Shown one piece after another: positions 16,756 to 26,726 of a DNA stretch of 64,000 nt; the first letter of the stretch is position 1; each line of letters opens with the position of its first letter. The stretch is taken from positions 1 to 64,000 of the forward strand of contig CAVUOD010000018.1 of assembly GCA_963743015.1 (NCBI GenBank), read 5' to 3'. This stretch comes from CAVSRC01 sp963743015. GTDB taxonomy: Bacteria > Pseudomonadota > Alphaproteobacteria > Rhizobiales > Kaistiaceae. The notes under the pieces are model-generated. The model saw only the letters and a list, made by a program, of their open reading frames with translations. It did not search any database and was not told the origin of the DNA. The translations under genes and the position numbers were made by a program.

Positions 16756-18339
16756 ATGTCCGGGACCCTCGCCGCGCTCTTCAAGCTGGCCGGCGCCGGC
16801 TTCGTCCTGGCGCGCGAGGGCGCGTTCGGCCTGGTCGATCCGGCCGAGCTGCCGGCAGGGGCGCGGGCGGCGATCCGCATCGCCCGCCTCGTCGAACGGC
16901 GCGGCATCTCCGCCGTGGACCGGGGCGAGAGGCTGACAGCGGCGCTGAACCGGCTCGGACCCTCCTATGTGAAGCTCGGCCAGTTTCTCGCCACCCGCCC
17001 CGACCTGATCGGGCAGGAGGGCGCCGAGGCACTGGGCAAGCTGCGCGATGAAATCGCGCCGTTCTCGGAAGACGAGGCCCGGGCCAGCGTCGCGCGCGCC
17101 CTGGGCAAACCGGTGGAGGACCTGTTCGGCTCCTTCTCGCCACCAATTGCCGCCGCCTCGATCGCCCAGGTCCACAAGGCGGAACTGGCGACAGAGGAAG
17201 GCAAGAGCCGCACGGTGGCGGTCAAGGTGCTGCGCCCCGGCATCCGCCGCCGCTTCCACGACGACCTCAGCACCTTCTATGTGGCAGCGCGGCTGATCGA
17301 AAAGCTCGACCCGCGCTCGCGGCGCTTGCGCCCGGTGGCGGTGGTCGACACGCTCGCCCGCTCGGTGACGGTGGAGATGGACCTGCGCCTGGAGGCGGCG
17401 GCGCTTTCCGAGATGGCCGAGCTGACCGCCGGCGACCAGGGCTTTCGCGTGCCGACGGTGGAATGGCACCTGACGGCCCGCGACGTACTGACGCTGGACT
17501 GGGTGGAGGGCATCAAGCTTTCCGACACAGCGGCGCTTGTCGCAGCCGGCCACGACCTGGCGCTCATCGCCCGGCGGCTGATGCAGGCCTTCCTGCGCCA
17601 GGCGCTGCGCGACGGCTTCTTCCATGCCGACATGCACCAGGGCAACTTTTTCGTCGACGAAGCCGGCGACATCGTCGCCATCGACTTCGGCATCATGGGG
17701 CGGCTCGGTAAACCGGAGCGGCGCTATCTCGCCGAGATCCTCTACGGCTTCATCCGCCGCGACTACGCCCGCATCGCGCAAGTGCATTTCACCGCCGGCT
17801 ATGTGCCGGACACCCATGCGGTGGAGGATTTCGCCCAGGCGCTGAGGGCCGTCGGCGAGCCGATCCACGGCCAGAGCGCCGCCGATATCTCCATGGCGCG
17901 GCTGCTGGCGCTGCTCTTCGAAGTGACCGAGATCTTCGACATGCAGACACGGCCGGAGCTGCTCATGGTGCAGAAGACCATGGTGGTGGTGGAGGGCGTC
18001 TGCCGCACGCTCGACCCCGGCTTCGACATGTGGTCCACCGCCGAGCCGGTGGTCGCCGACTGGATCGAGCGGTTTCTCGGACCGACCGGCCAGATGGAGC
18101 TGGCGGCCGAGGGGATCGGGGCGCTGGGGCGGCTGGCCGCCGAACTGCCGCGTCTGGCCGAGCGGGCCGAGCGGCTTTCGGCCGAAATGGACCGCATGGC
18201 CGCGAGCGGAATTCGTCTCGACCCCGAAACGATCTCGGAAATCGGCCAATCTGAGGCACGTGGCGGGCGCTGGGGCCGGATCGCGCTGGTGGTCATCGCA
18301 GTGATGGCGGTGGCGGTGGGGCTGAAGCTTCTTTTCTGA
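16756..18339 (+). CDS. ubiB: UbiB ABC1-kinase-like ubiquinone biosynthesis protein
   Basis: The protein has 527 residues, the expected length. KLGQFLATRPDLIG contains the KxGQ motif (73-76), AAASIAQVHKA is the Ala-rich nucleotide loop, VKVLRPGI carries the kinase lysine, and HADMHQGNFFV with AIDFGIMGRL form the catalytic and metal-binding loops. One C-terminal membrane helix (residues about 505-527) anchors it. UbiB is an atypical ATPase needed for ubiquinone assembly. Confidence 0.95.
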   Translation: MSGTLAALFKLAGAGFVLAREGAFGLVDPAELPAGARAAIRIARLVERRGISAVDRGERLTAALNRLGPSYVKLGQFLATRPDLIGQEGAEALGKLRDEIAPFSEDEARASVARALGKPVEDLFGSFSPPIAAASIAQVHKAELATEEGKSRTVAVKVLRPGIRRRFHDDLSTFYVAARLIEKLDPRSRRLRPVAVVDTLARSVTVEMDLRLEAAALSEMAELTAGDQGFRVPTVEWHLTARDVLTLDWVEGIKLSDTAALVAAGHDLALIARRLMQAFLRQALRDGFFHADMHQGNFFVDEAGDIVAIDFGIMGRLGKPERRYLAEILYGFIRRDYARIAQVHFTAGYVPDTHAVEDFAQALRAVGEPIHGQSAADISMARLLALLFEVTEIFDMQTRPELLMVQKTMVVVEGVCRTLDPGFDMWSTAEPVVADWIERFLGPTGQMELAAEGIGALGRLAAELPRLAERAERLSAEMDRMAASGIRLDPETISEIGQSEARGGRWGRIALVVIAVMAVAVGLKLLF

Positions 18340-18342
18340 GAA

Positions 18343-18364
18343 GTGTCAAGCACTGACTTGACAC
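18343..18364. promoter_or_regulatory. HigBA operator with embedded -35 box
   Basis: Two perfect 8-bp arms, GTGTCAAG and CTTGACAC, are separated by six bases. The right arm includes TTGACA (18358-18363), a consensus -35 hexamer, about 45 bases before the toxin start. This is the expected position for autorepression by the HigA antitoxin. A -10 element is not clear. Confidence 0.65.
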
Positions 18365-18408
18365 ATCTGCCCGATAGCGCCAAGCTATTTGGGTGTTTCG
18401 GGGTGGCC

Positions 18409-18684
18409 ATGATCGCGTCGTTCCGCAGCAAGGCGCTGCGTCAGTTCTGGGAAGAGGGAAATCGCCGTGGCCTTCGTCCCGACCTTGTCCTGCGAATCTC
18501 GGACCTTCTGGACATCCTCGACCAGGCTGGAGCCCCCGAGGACACAAATGTCGCGGGATCGAAGTTTCATAGTCTGCGCGGAGTGCCTCGGCGCTTTGCG
18601 CTCGCCGTCAACAAGAACTGGCGGATCACGTTCGGCTGGCGCGATGGCCGGGCGGTCGATGTCGACCTCGAGGACTATCATTGA
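18409..18684 (+). CDS. higB: HigB-type toxin (RelE superfamily)
   Basis: The protein has 91 residues from MIASFRSKALRQFWEEGN. It shows the HigB plan: IASFRSKALRQFW at the front, KFHSLRGVPRRFALAVNKNWRITFGW in the middle, and VDLEDYH at the end. HigB toxins are ribosome-dependent mRNA interferases. The gene order toxin before antitoxin and 29 bases spacing to higA are typical of higBA. A longer frame to 18343 would run through the operator and is rejected. Confidence 0.88.
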   Translation: MIASFRSKALRQFWEEGNRRGLRPDLVLRISDLLDILDQAGAPEDTNVAGSKFHSLRGVPRRFALAVNKNWRITFGWRDGRAVDVDLEDYH

Positions 18685-18713
18685 GGTCATCCACGAGGGA
18701 TTGAGGATTTGTC

Positions 18714-19034
18714 ATGAGTGAACGTCCGGTGCGCCGCGATCCCAACCGTCCCCCGACCCATCCGGGAGGCATCCTCCGCCGGATCGTCCTGCCCGACCTC
18801 GACCGGCCGATGACCGAGATCGCCCGCTCGCTCGGCATCTCGCGCCAGCTTCTCTATTCGATCGTCAACGAGAAGGCGCCGGTGACGCCGGAAGTGGCGG
18901 TGCGGCTCGGCAAGCTGTGCGGCAATGGCCCGCGGCTGTGGGTCAACATGCAGGCCGCCTACGACCTGTGGCACGCCGAGCGCAAGGTGGACGTCTCCAA
19001 GATCCCGACGCTCAGCTCCCGCGACGCCGCCTGA
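18714..19034 (+). CDS. higA: HigA-family antitoxin
   Basis: The protein has 106 residues. PPTHPGGILRRIVLPDLDRPMTEIARSLGISRQLLYSIVNEKAPVTPEVAVRLGKL is the characteristic HigA/VapI helix-turn-helix with its HPG lead-in, and RLWVNMQAAYDLWHA follows. It neutralises HigB and represses the operon through the inverted repeat at 18343. Confidence 0.92.
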   Translation: MSERPVRRDPNRPPTHPGGILRRIVLPDLDRPMTEIARSLGISRQLLYSIVNEKAPVTPEVAVRLGKLCGNGPRLWVNMQAAYDLWHAERKVDVSKIPTLSSRDAA

Positions 19035-19079
19035 CGGACCGCCTTGACGACGGGCCGGGACGGCGGGACGCTTCGCGCC

Positions 19080-19535
19080 ATGAGCCGAGCCTTCGTCAAG
19101 GAAGATGCCGGCGGCGACGAGGTCTTGCCCGACCGGCCGGTCTCGCCCCATCCGAACTATGTGACGCCGGAGGGCCTGGCGCATATCGACGCCGAGCTTG
19201 CCCGCCTGCAGGAAGCCGCGATCGCGGCGGCCGACGATCGTGTGGTGCGGGCGTCCATCGAGCGCGATCTGCGCTACTGGCGTGCGCGCCGCGCAACCGC
19301 GCAAGTGATTGCGCCGCCCGGCGATTGCTCCGTCGTCCGCTTCGGTGCGACCGTGACCATCGAACGGGAGGACGGCCGGAGCCAGGTCTGGCGCATCGTC
19401 GGCGAGGACGAGGCCGATCCGAAGCAAGGCACGCTCTCCCATGTCGCGCCGCTGGCGCAGGCCCTCATCGGCAAGAGCGTGGGCGACACGGTGCAGATCG
19501 CCGACGGCGAGGCGGAGATCGTCGCGATTGCTTGA
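19080..19535 (+). CDS. GreA/GreB-like transcription factor
   Basis: The protein has 151 residues from MSRAFVKED, the start expected of GreB-like proteins; the earlier ATG at 19044 would add 12 residues. NYVTPEGLAHIDAELARLQ begins the coiled coil, and VRFGATVTIEREDGRSQVWRIVGEDEADPKQGTLSHVAPLAQALIGKSVGD is the C-terminal FKBP-like domain. The coiled-coil arm is short, so it may be a Gre-like RNA polymerase secondary-channel protein rather than a full cleavage factor. It follows higA by 45 bases. Confidence 0.85.
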   Translation: MSRAFVKEDAGGDEVLPDRPVSPHPNYVTPEGLAHIDAELARLQEAAIAAADDRVVRASIERDLRYWRARRATAQVIAPPGDCSVVRFGATVTIEREDGRSQVWRIVGEDEADPKQGTLSHVAPLAQALIGKSVGDTVQIADGEAEIVAIA

Positions 19536-19585
19536 GGCGATCTGACAGCATTGCCGTCAATGCAGTCGCGCGGTAGACTACAGAT

Positions 19586-20998
19586 ATGGCAAAAGGCGTC
19601 CCAACTCTGACCATCCGCGGCCTTGATGAGGCGACACGCCAGCGCTTGCGTCTGGCGGCGGCCGAACACAACGTCTCCATGGAAGAGGAGATGCGCGCCA
19701 TCCTGCGCGGCGCGCTCACCGGCGGCGGATCCCTGCCCGCTCCGCCGCAAACGACTGCATCGCCAGCAAAGCGACAGGCCGACCTGCCTGCCGCTGCCGC
19801 ACCCATTCTGCTCATCATCAGCGGCGGGATTGCCGCCTACAAGGCACTCGACCTGATCCGCCGCCTCCAGGAACGCGGCCACGCGGTGCGCGCGGTGATG
19901 ACCAGGGCAGCACAGGAATTCGTGACGCCGCTCTCGGTCGGCGCGCTCACCGGCGGGCGCGTCTTCACCGAGATGTTCGGCCGTACCGCCGAGCAGGATA
20001 TCGGCCATATCCGGCTTGCCCGCGAGGCGTCGCTGATCGTGGTGGCGCCGGCGACCGCCGACCTGATGGCCAAGATGGCCACCGGCCAGGCGGATGATCT
20101 TGCCAGCGCCGTTCTTCTGGCGGCGCGGGTGCCGGTTCTGCTGGCGCCGGCCATGAACCCGGCCATGTGGGGCAATGCCGCCACCCGGCGCAACGTGGCG
20201 GCGCTGAAACGCGACGGAATCCATTTCGTCGGACCGTCATCCGGGGAGATGGCCGAGAAGGGCGAAGCCGGCACCGGCCGCATGGCCGAGCCGCTGGAGA
20301 TCGTGGCGGCGGCCGAAATGATCCTGGCGCCAGTGGCGCCTATCCTTGCCGGCCGGCATGTGCTCATCACCTCCGGTCCGACCCACGAGCCGATCGACCC
20401 GGTGCGCTATCTCGCCAACCGCTCCTCCGGCCGCCAGGGCCACGCCATCGCCGAGGCGGCGGCGGCAGCCGGCGCGCGGGTGACGCTGGTCTCGGGACCG
20501 GTCAGCCTTGCCGACCCGGCAGGCGTCACCACCGTCCATGTGGAGACGGCGCGACAGATGCTGGAGGCGGTGGAAGCGGCGCTGCCGGCCGATGTCGCGG
20601 TCATGGCGGCGGCGGTCGCCGACTGGCGGGTGGCGGCCGAATCCGGCCGCAAGATCAAGAAGGACGGGTCGGGCAAGGTGCCGGCGCTGGCTTTGACCGA
20701 GAACCCGGACATTCTGGCGACCATCGGCCGCCACCACACGCTAAGGCCCGCGCTGGTCGTCGGTTTCGCTGCCGAAACCGACGACCTCACCGCCAATGCA
20801 CGCAAGAAGCTTGCCGCCAAGGGCGCCGACTGGATCCTCGCCAATGACGTGTCGCCGGCCTCGGGCATCATGGGCGGCGCGGAGAACGCCGTGGAGCTCA
20901 TCAGCAGCGCCGGAACCGAGGACTGGCCGCGCATGACCAAGCGCGAAGTCGCCCGCAAGCTGATCGAACGCATCGCCACGCAACTCGCCGGACGCTGA
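19586..20998 (+). CDS. coaBC: Ribbon-helix-helix domain fused to CoaBC
   Basis: The protein has 470 residues. Residues about 1-50, VPTLTIRGLDEATRQRLRLAA to EEEMRAILRGAL, form a FitA/CopG-type ribbon-helix-helix DNA-binding domain. A short linker leads to CoaC: ILLIISGGIAAYKALDLIRRL, the flavin-binding HIRLAREA histidine and LLAPAMNPAMW. CoaB follows: ITSGPTHEPIDPVRYLANRSSGRQG. Together these convert phosphopantothenate and cysteine to phosphopantetheine, needed for CoA. The linker has no in-frame start, so the fusion is part of the gene. No FitB-like PIN toxin is adjacent. Confidence 0.93.
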   Translation: MAKGVPTLTIRGLDEATRQRLRLAAAEHNVSMEEEMRAILRGALTGGGSLPAPPQTTASPAKRQADLPAAAAPILLIISGGIAAYKALDLIRRLQERGHAVRAVMTRAAQEFVTPLSVGALTGGRVFTEMFGRTAEQDIGHIRLAREASLIVVAPATADLMAKMATGQADDLASAVLLAARVPVLLAPAMNPAMWGNAATRRNVAALKRDGIHFVGPSSGEMAEKGEAGTGRMAEPLEIVAAAEMILAPVAPILAGRHVLITSGPTHEPIDPVRYLANRSSGRQGHAIAEAAAAAGARVTLVSGPVSLADPAGVTTVHVETARQMLEAVEAALPADVAVMAAAVADWRVAAESGRKIKKDGSGKVPALALTENPDILATIGRHHTLRPALVVGFAAETDDLTANARKKLAAKGADWILANDVSPASGIMGGAENAVELISSAGTEDWPRMTKREVARKLIERIATQLAGR

Positions 20999-21081
20999 CG
21001 ATTTCCACAGACTTGTTGGCGCGGCAGCTTGCGGGCGCGGGCGCCGCACGAAACGATGGGCGCCGTCTCGACAGGATCGCC

Positions 21082-21549
<468 letters not shown>

Positions 21550-21577
21550 ACTGGCCAGAGGGAAGGAGACCTCTGCC

Positions 21578-22546
<969 letters not shown>

Positions 22547-22555
22547 GACGCGGCG

Positions 22556-23356
22556 ATGGCCTTCACCGACGAGGAAATCGAACGCTACGCCCGCCACCTG
22601 GTGCTGAGCGAGGTCGGCGGACCGGGGCAGCAGAAGCTCAAACGCGCGCGCGTGCTGGTCATCGGCGCCGGCGGGCTGGGGGCGCCGGTCATCCAGTATC
22701 TCGCCGCCGCCGGCGTCGGCACGATCGGCGTGGTCGACGACGACGTGGTGAGCCTGTCGAACCTGCAGCGCCAGGTCATCCACGACACCGCCGCCGTCGG
22801 CCGGCCGAAAGTCGAGAGCGCCCACGCATTCGTCGCCCGCGTCAATCCGCATGTCGCCGTGGAGATGCACCCGCTGCGCCTGACGGCGGAGAATGCACGT
22901 GAGCTGGTCGGCGCCTATGACATCGTCGCCGACGGCTCCGACAATTTCGATACCCGCTACGCGGTGTCCGATGCCTGCTTCCATGTCGGGAAGACGCTGG
23001 TGACGGCGGCGGTCGGCCGCTTCGACGGTTCGCTGACGACGCTGAAGCCGCATGAGCGCGACGCTGAGGGCAATCCCAATCCGACCTATCGCTGCCTGTT
23101 TCCCGAGCCGCCGCCGGCCGGCCTGCTGCCCACCTGCTCGGAGGCCGGCGTGCTGGGGGCGCTGACCGGCGTGGTCGGCTGCATGCAGGCGCTCGAGGTG
23201 ATCCGCGAGATCGTCGGCATGGAGGGTGGGCTTACCGGCAAGCTGCTGCTCTACGATGCCGGCGCGCCGCGCTTCGACACCCTCATCTATCACTGGAATC
23301 CGGCCAATCCCCTGAACGGGACCGCCGCGACGGACGCGGCCAAAGGCGTGGCGTGA
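22556..23356 (+). CDS. moeB: Molybdopterin-synthase adenylyltransferase
   Basis: The 266-residue ThiF/MoeB/HesA-family enzyme has the ATP-binding GAGGLGAPVIQYLAAAG, the magnesium site DDDVVSLSNLQRQVIHDTA and the substrate segment DGSDNFDTRYAVSDAC. PTCSEAGVLGALTGVVGCMQALE carries the conserved cysteine. It adenylates the C terminus of MoaD, or of ThiS in a ThiF reading. MoeB is preferred on overall pattern. Its stop overlaps the next gene start by four bases. Confidence 0.9.
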   Translation: MAFTDEEIERYARHLVLSEVGGPGQQKLKRARVLVIGAGGLGAPVIQYLAAAGVGTIGVVDDDVVSLSNLQRQVIHDTAAVGRPKVESAHAFVARVNPHVAVEMHPLRLTAENARELVGAYDIVADGSDNFDTRYAVSDACFHVGKTLVTAAVGRFDGSLTTLKPHERDAEGNPNPTYRCLFPEPPPAGLLPTCSEAGVLGALTGVVGCMQALEVIREIVGMEGGLTGKLLLYDAGAPRFDTLIYHWNPANPLNGTAATDAAKGVA

Positions 23357-24303
23357 CCGAAACCGTTTCCGGCTATTCCTTCCAGCCTGCCGATCTCAAG
23401 GCCGACCAGCGGCGGCCGGGCATTTCCGCCTTCATGCGCATTCGCAACGGCGCCGACTTCCTCGAGCGCACCATTGTCAGCCACATCGCCTTCTTCGACG
23501 AGATCGTCGCCGTGCATAACCAGTGCACGGATGCGACGCCGGAAATCCTGGCGCGCCTGCAACAGGCCCACGGCGCCAAGCTGCGCGTGTTTCACTATGC
23601 CGACCGGGTCTTCCCGCCGGGCAGCGAGGGTCATGCCGCAACGCCACCCTCTTCGCCGTCGAGCATGGTCACCTATTCGAACTTCGCGCTGGCCATGACG
23701 ACGATGCGCACCGTCACCAAGCTCGACGACGATCATCTGGCTATTGGCGATGCGGTCGGCAGGGTGGTGACGGAGCTGCGCGAAAAAGGCGGCGCCGGCG
23801 ACGACATGCTGAGCTTCTCGGGGATCAACCTGATCGCGGATGGCAAGGGGGGGCTCGCCATTCCCAGACAGGATCCGCTTTCGGGCAGCGGCGATATCGG
23901 CTTCTTCGACGTCACCGACACCACGGTCTTCACCCATGACCGGCGCTTCGAGAGCGTGCCGCGCCCGGCGGGCACGCGTCGCTTCCGCGGCTTCCTCTAC
24001 TGGCATCTCAAATATCTGAAGACGGGACTGGGCTTCGCCAATTACGAGCTGGAGGCAAACCGCGACGGCCGCTTCGCCCGCCGCAAGCAACGGCTGGAAA
24101 CGCGGCGCGAGGTGCTGAGCCTGCCCGAGCTCCGCCGTGTGGTGCAGCCGGGCCTCGCGGCACAGGCCAAGGCGCTGCTCGGCGAGAAGAAACGCATCGC
24201 CCTCGACCGCGCGCGGGCGCTTGCCGCCGAATTTCCCGACGACAGCCTGGAGGCGGCGCTGAAGCGCACGGTCGCGCCCGAATTTCTGGCGGGGATCGTC
24301 TAG
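23353..24303 (+). CDS. Family 2 glycosyltransferase
   Basis: The protein starts at GTG, overlapping moeB by four bases, and has 316 residues. ISAFMRIRNGADFLERTI is a GT2-like beginning, HNQCTDATPEILARL the nucleotide-sugar region, and TKLDDDHLAI the DDD/DXD metal motif. GFLYWHLKYLKTGLGFANYE resembles the C-terminal substrate region. It probably transfers a sugar to a surface glycan. The sugar is unknown. It opens a polysaccharide cluster that continues to about 33.7 kb. Confidence 0.8.
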   Translation: MTETVSGYSFQPADLKADQRRPGISAFMRIRNGADFLERTIVSHIAFFDEIVAVHNQCTDATPEILARLQQAHGAKLRVFHYADRVFPPGSEGHAATPPSSPSSMVTYSNFALAMTTMRTVTKLDDDHLAIGDAVGRVVTELREKGGAGDDMLSFSGINLIADGKGGLAIPRQDPLSGSGDIGFFDVTDTTVFTHDRRFESVPRPAGTRRFRGFLYWHLKYLKTGLGFANYELEANRDGRFARRKQRLETRREVLSLPELRRVVQPGLAAQAKALLGEKKRIALDRARALAAEFPDDSLEAALKRTVAPEFLAGIV

Positions 24304-25125
24304 ATGCGCGTGCTGGTCATCAATCTCGACCGCTCGCCGGAACGGCTGAGCGCGTTCCGGGCCGAGGCGGCGCGCTGCGGCCTCGATTTCGAGCGCTTGC
24401 CGGCGGTCGACGGCAGGGCGCTCAGCGATGCGGAATTCGCAGCGCTCATCGATCCGGACTTCCACCTCCAGCCGCTGGGGCGCGGCGAGGTCGGCGTCTT
24501 CCTCAGCCATCGCGAAGCGTGGCGCATCGCGGCGGCAGGGCCCGACCGCTGGACGGCGGTGATGGAAGACGACGTGCGGCTGGCGGACGATGTCCCCGCG
24601 CTGCTGGCGGCGATCGAGGAAATCGACCCGGACGACGGCATCATCCGGCTGGAGACGACGCTGCGCAGGGTGGTGCTCGACAATGCGGCGATCGCGCTGA
24701 CGCCGGACCGGGCGCTGCACCGCATGCGCTCATGGCACGGCGGCACGGCCGCCTATGCCATTCACCATAACGCGGCCGCGGATCTGCTCGCCCGCTCCGA
24801 ACGGCTCTCCGACCCGCTCGACCAGTGGCTGTTCAATCCGCTGTCGCCGGTGTTCGCCGGGCTGCACATCGGCCAGGTCGTTCCTGGCGCCGCGGCGCAG
24901 GCGCAGCTGCTCGATGCGCCAAACGCCAGCGCCGCAGCAGCCTCGACCAGCGGCCGCAAGGCGCCGGGCGAGGGCTCCCGCCTGCGGGCCCGGCATGGTC
25001 TGGCAATCGATGCCCGTCGCCTGGCGATGAAGCTCGTCGAGCGGGCGAAGGGGCTTGCCGACCGCTGCCGACGCGGCCGCGGTTACCGCTTCATCCCCTT
25101 CGTGCGGTCGGTCAGCGGACGCTGA
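24304..25125 (+). CDS. Family 25 glycosyltransferase (LPS type)
   Basis: The protein has 273 residues. MRVLVINLDRSPERLSAFRAEA and FERLPAVDGRALSD begin the GT25 domain of LgtB/LpsA-type enzymes. GEVGVFLSHREAWRIAA and WTAVMEDDVRLADDVP contain the conserved ED(D/E)D metal site. It probably adds galactose or a similar sugar to lipopolysaccharide. It starts three bases after the previous glycosyltransferase, so they are translated from one message. The C-terminal 60 residues are basic and could contact membranes. Confidence 0.85.
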   Translation: MRVLVINLDRSPERLSAFRAEAARCGLDFERLPAVDGRALSDAEFAALIDPDFHLQPLGRGEVGVFLSHREAWRIAAAGPDRWTAVMEDDVRLADDVPALLAAIEEIDPDDGIIRLETTLRRVVLDNAAIALTPDRALHRMRSWHGGTAAYAIHHNAAADLLARSERLSDPLDQWLFNPLSPVFAGLHIGQVVPGAAAQAQLLDAPNASAAAASTSGRKAPGEGSRLRARHGLAIDARRLAMKLVERAKGLADRCRRGRGYRFIPFVRSVSGR

Positions 25126-25137
25126 CCCGCCGGGCGC

Positions 25138-25662
25138 TCAGCTGTGCGCCCAGTTGCCCAGGGCGTCCACGGTTTCCTGGGCAGCCTGGACCACCACACC
25201 GGTGTTCTTGATATTTGACCACGGGTCGCTGAGGCTGCCGGAAGCGTTGATCTGCCCGGATATGCGATGGATGCGGGCGCCGCTCTGGTCGAATATGTCG
25301 ACGACATAGATCATCAGCGTGCCGCTGTAGTCGCCGACCGCCGACAGATAGGCCTTGAGCCGGTAGTTCACGGTCGCATCGCCGGCGGCGACAATCTTGA
25401 GCTGGCGCGTCGGCGCGGCCGCCTTCAGCTCGTCCTCGAAGGCGTAGATCATGTCTCCCGGCGCATTGGTGATCGGGTCGAGGGAGAACGTCACCTCGGC
25501 GCTGGTGGGCGTCGGTGTGCTGAGCGTCTTGAGCGTCTTCGGGGAGAGCACCGGCGGACCGCTGCCGAGTCTCGGCCCTTCGACCGGTGCGCAGGCGGCG
25601 ATGAGCCCCGCCAGAGCGCACAGAACAGCCAGCCGCAGGATTGCCCCGATCCGACCTGCCAT
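25138..25662 (-). CDS. Predicted lipoprotein, unknown function
   Basis: The protein has 174 residues, starting MAGRIGAILRLAVLCALAG. LIAACAP is a lipobox, so Cys is probably lipidated and the protein is anchored to an envelope membrane. The rest, with MIYVVDIFDQSGARIHRISGQI, looks like a beta-rich outer-membrane-associated domain. WAHS is near the end. It is convergent with the GT25 gene. No family was recognised. Confidence 0.6.
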   Translation of the reverse strand: MAGRIGAILRLAVLCALAGLIAACAPVEGPRLGSGPPVLSPKTLKTLSTPTPTSAEVTFSLDPITNAPGDMIYAFEDELKAAAPTRQLKIVAAGDATVNYRLKAYLSAVGDYSGTLMIYVVDIFDQSGARIHRISGQINASGSLSDPWSNIKNTGVVVQAAQETVDALGNWAHS

Positions 25663-25779
25663 ATTTCGATAAATCCTCTTGCCGCCGCTGGTTGTCTCTA
25701 GCCGCAAAGCCGTCCGGCGTCCACAAACGGCGCATTCGCGCGATCGGCAGGCTGCCGATGCGACAAGTGTGGCGCCCCA

Positions 25780-26721
25780 TCAGGCAGATTTCGTGGCGGC
25801 GATTTCGGTCCGATAGAATTCATAGGCGCCCGCCAGCCCCGCCTTCAGCGGCGTCACCGCAGTCCACCCCCAGGCGGTCGCGCGGCTGACATCCATCAGC
25901 TTGCGCATCATGCCGACCGGCTTCGACAGATCGTGGACGAAGCGGCCAGTGAAACCGACGACCTCGGCGGCAACCTCGTAATACTCGTTGACCGTATGAT
26001 CGACGCCGGCGCCGACATTCATGACCGGCGGCAGGCTGTCGAAGCGCTCGACGGCAGTGAGGATCGCATCGGCGAGATCGCCAGCATAGAGGAACTCGCG
26101 GCGGGCGCTGCCATCGCCCCAGATATCGACCGTGTCGCGGCCCTCGACCTTCGCCTGGTGCAGCTTGTGAATGACGGCGGCAGCGAGGTGGGAGCGCTTC
26201 GGATCGAAAGCGTCGTAGCGGCCGTAAAGGTTGCAGGGGATCAGCGTCTTGTACTGGAACTGCGGAGTCTCGCCGCCGATATAGGCGCACAGCCGCTGCA
26301 CCGCGCTCTTGGCGACGGCATAGGCCTCGTTGGTCGGCTCCAGCGTCCCCGACAGGATGTCGTCCTCGCGCAGCGTCCGCGGGCTGTCCTTCGGGTACAT
26401 GCAGGAGGAGCCGAGATTGATCAGGCGCGGGATGCCGGCCGCGCGGGCACCAAGGACAACGTTCTTCCCCATGTCCCAGTTTTCGGTGAGGAAGCGAACC
26501 GGCTCGCGCATGTTCGCCTCGATGCCGCCGACGCGTCCGGCGGCATGGACGACGATGGCCGGCTTGACCTTGCGCAGCATCGCCAGCACGGCGTCGCCAT
26601 CGAGCAGGTCGAGTTCGCGATGGCGCGGCGCGACCACATCGAGGCCACGCTCGGCGGCGAGGTCGCACACATTGTGCCCGACCATGCCGGTTGCGCCGGT
26701 GACGAAGATCGGTGCCGGCAT
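25780..26721 (-). CDS. fcl: GDP-L-fucose synthase
   Basis: The protein has 313 residues. FVTGATGMVGHNVCDLA is the NADP Rossmann motif; LINLGSSCMYPKDSPRTL carries the catalytic serine and cysteine, and NEAYAVAKSAV the YxxxK pair. It epimerises and reduces GDP-4-keto-6-deoxymannose made by Gmd, encoded just upstream, to GDP-L-fucose. The gene starts five bases after the gmd stop, so the two are an operon. Confidence 0.92.
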   Translation of the reverse strand: MPAPIFVTGATGMVGHNVCDLAAERGLDVVAPRHRELDLLDGDAVLAMLRKVKPAIVVHAAGRVGGIEANMREPVRFLTENWDMGKNVVLGARAAGIPRLINLGSSCMYPKDSPRTLREDDILSGTLEPTNEAYAVAKSAVQRLCAYIGGETPQFQYKTLIPCNLYGRYDAFDPKRSHLAAAVIHKLHQAKVEGRDTVDIWGDGSARREFLYAGDLADAILTAVERFDSLPPVMNVGAGVDHTVNEYYEVAAEVVGFTGRFVHDLSKPVGMMRKLMDVSRATAWGWTAVTPLKAGLAGAYEFYRTEIAATKSA

Positions 26722-26726
26722 GGCGA

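Noticed and set aside
16177..18249. Long open frame (690 codons) on the minus strand opposite ubiE and ubiB
   Set aside because: It is antisense to two clear genes, is rich in Arg, His and Gly as expected of a mirror of GC-rich codons, and matches no family.
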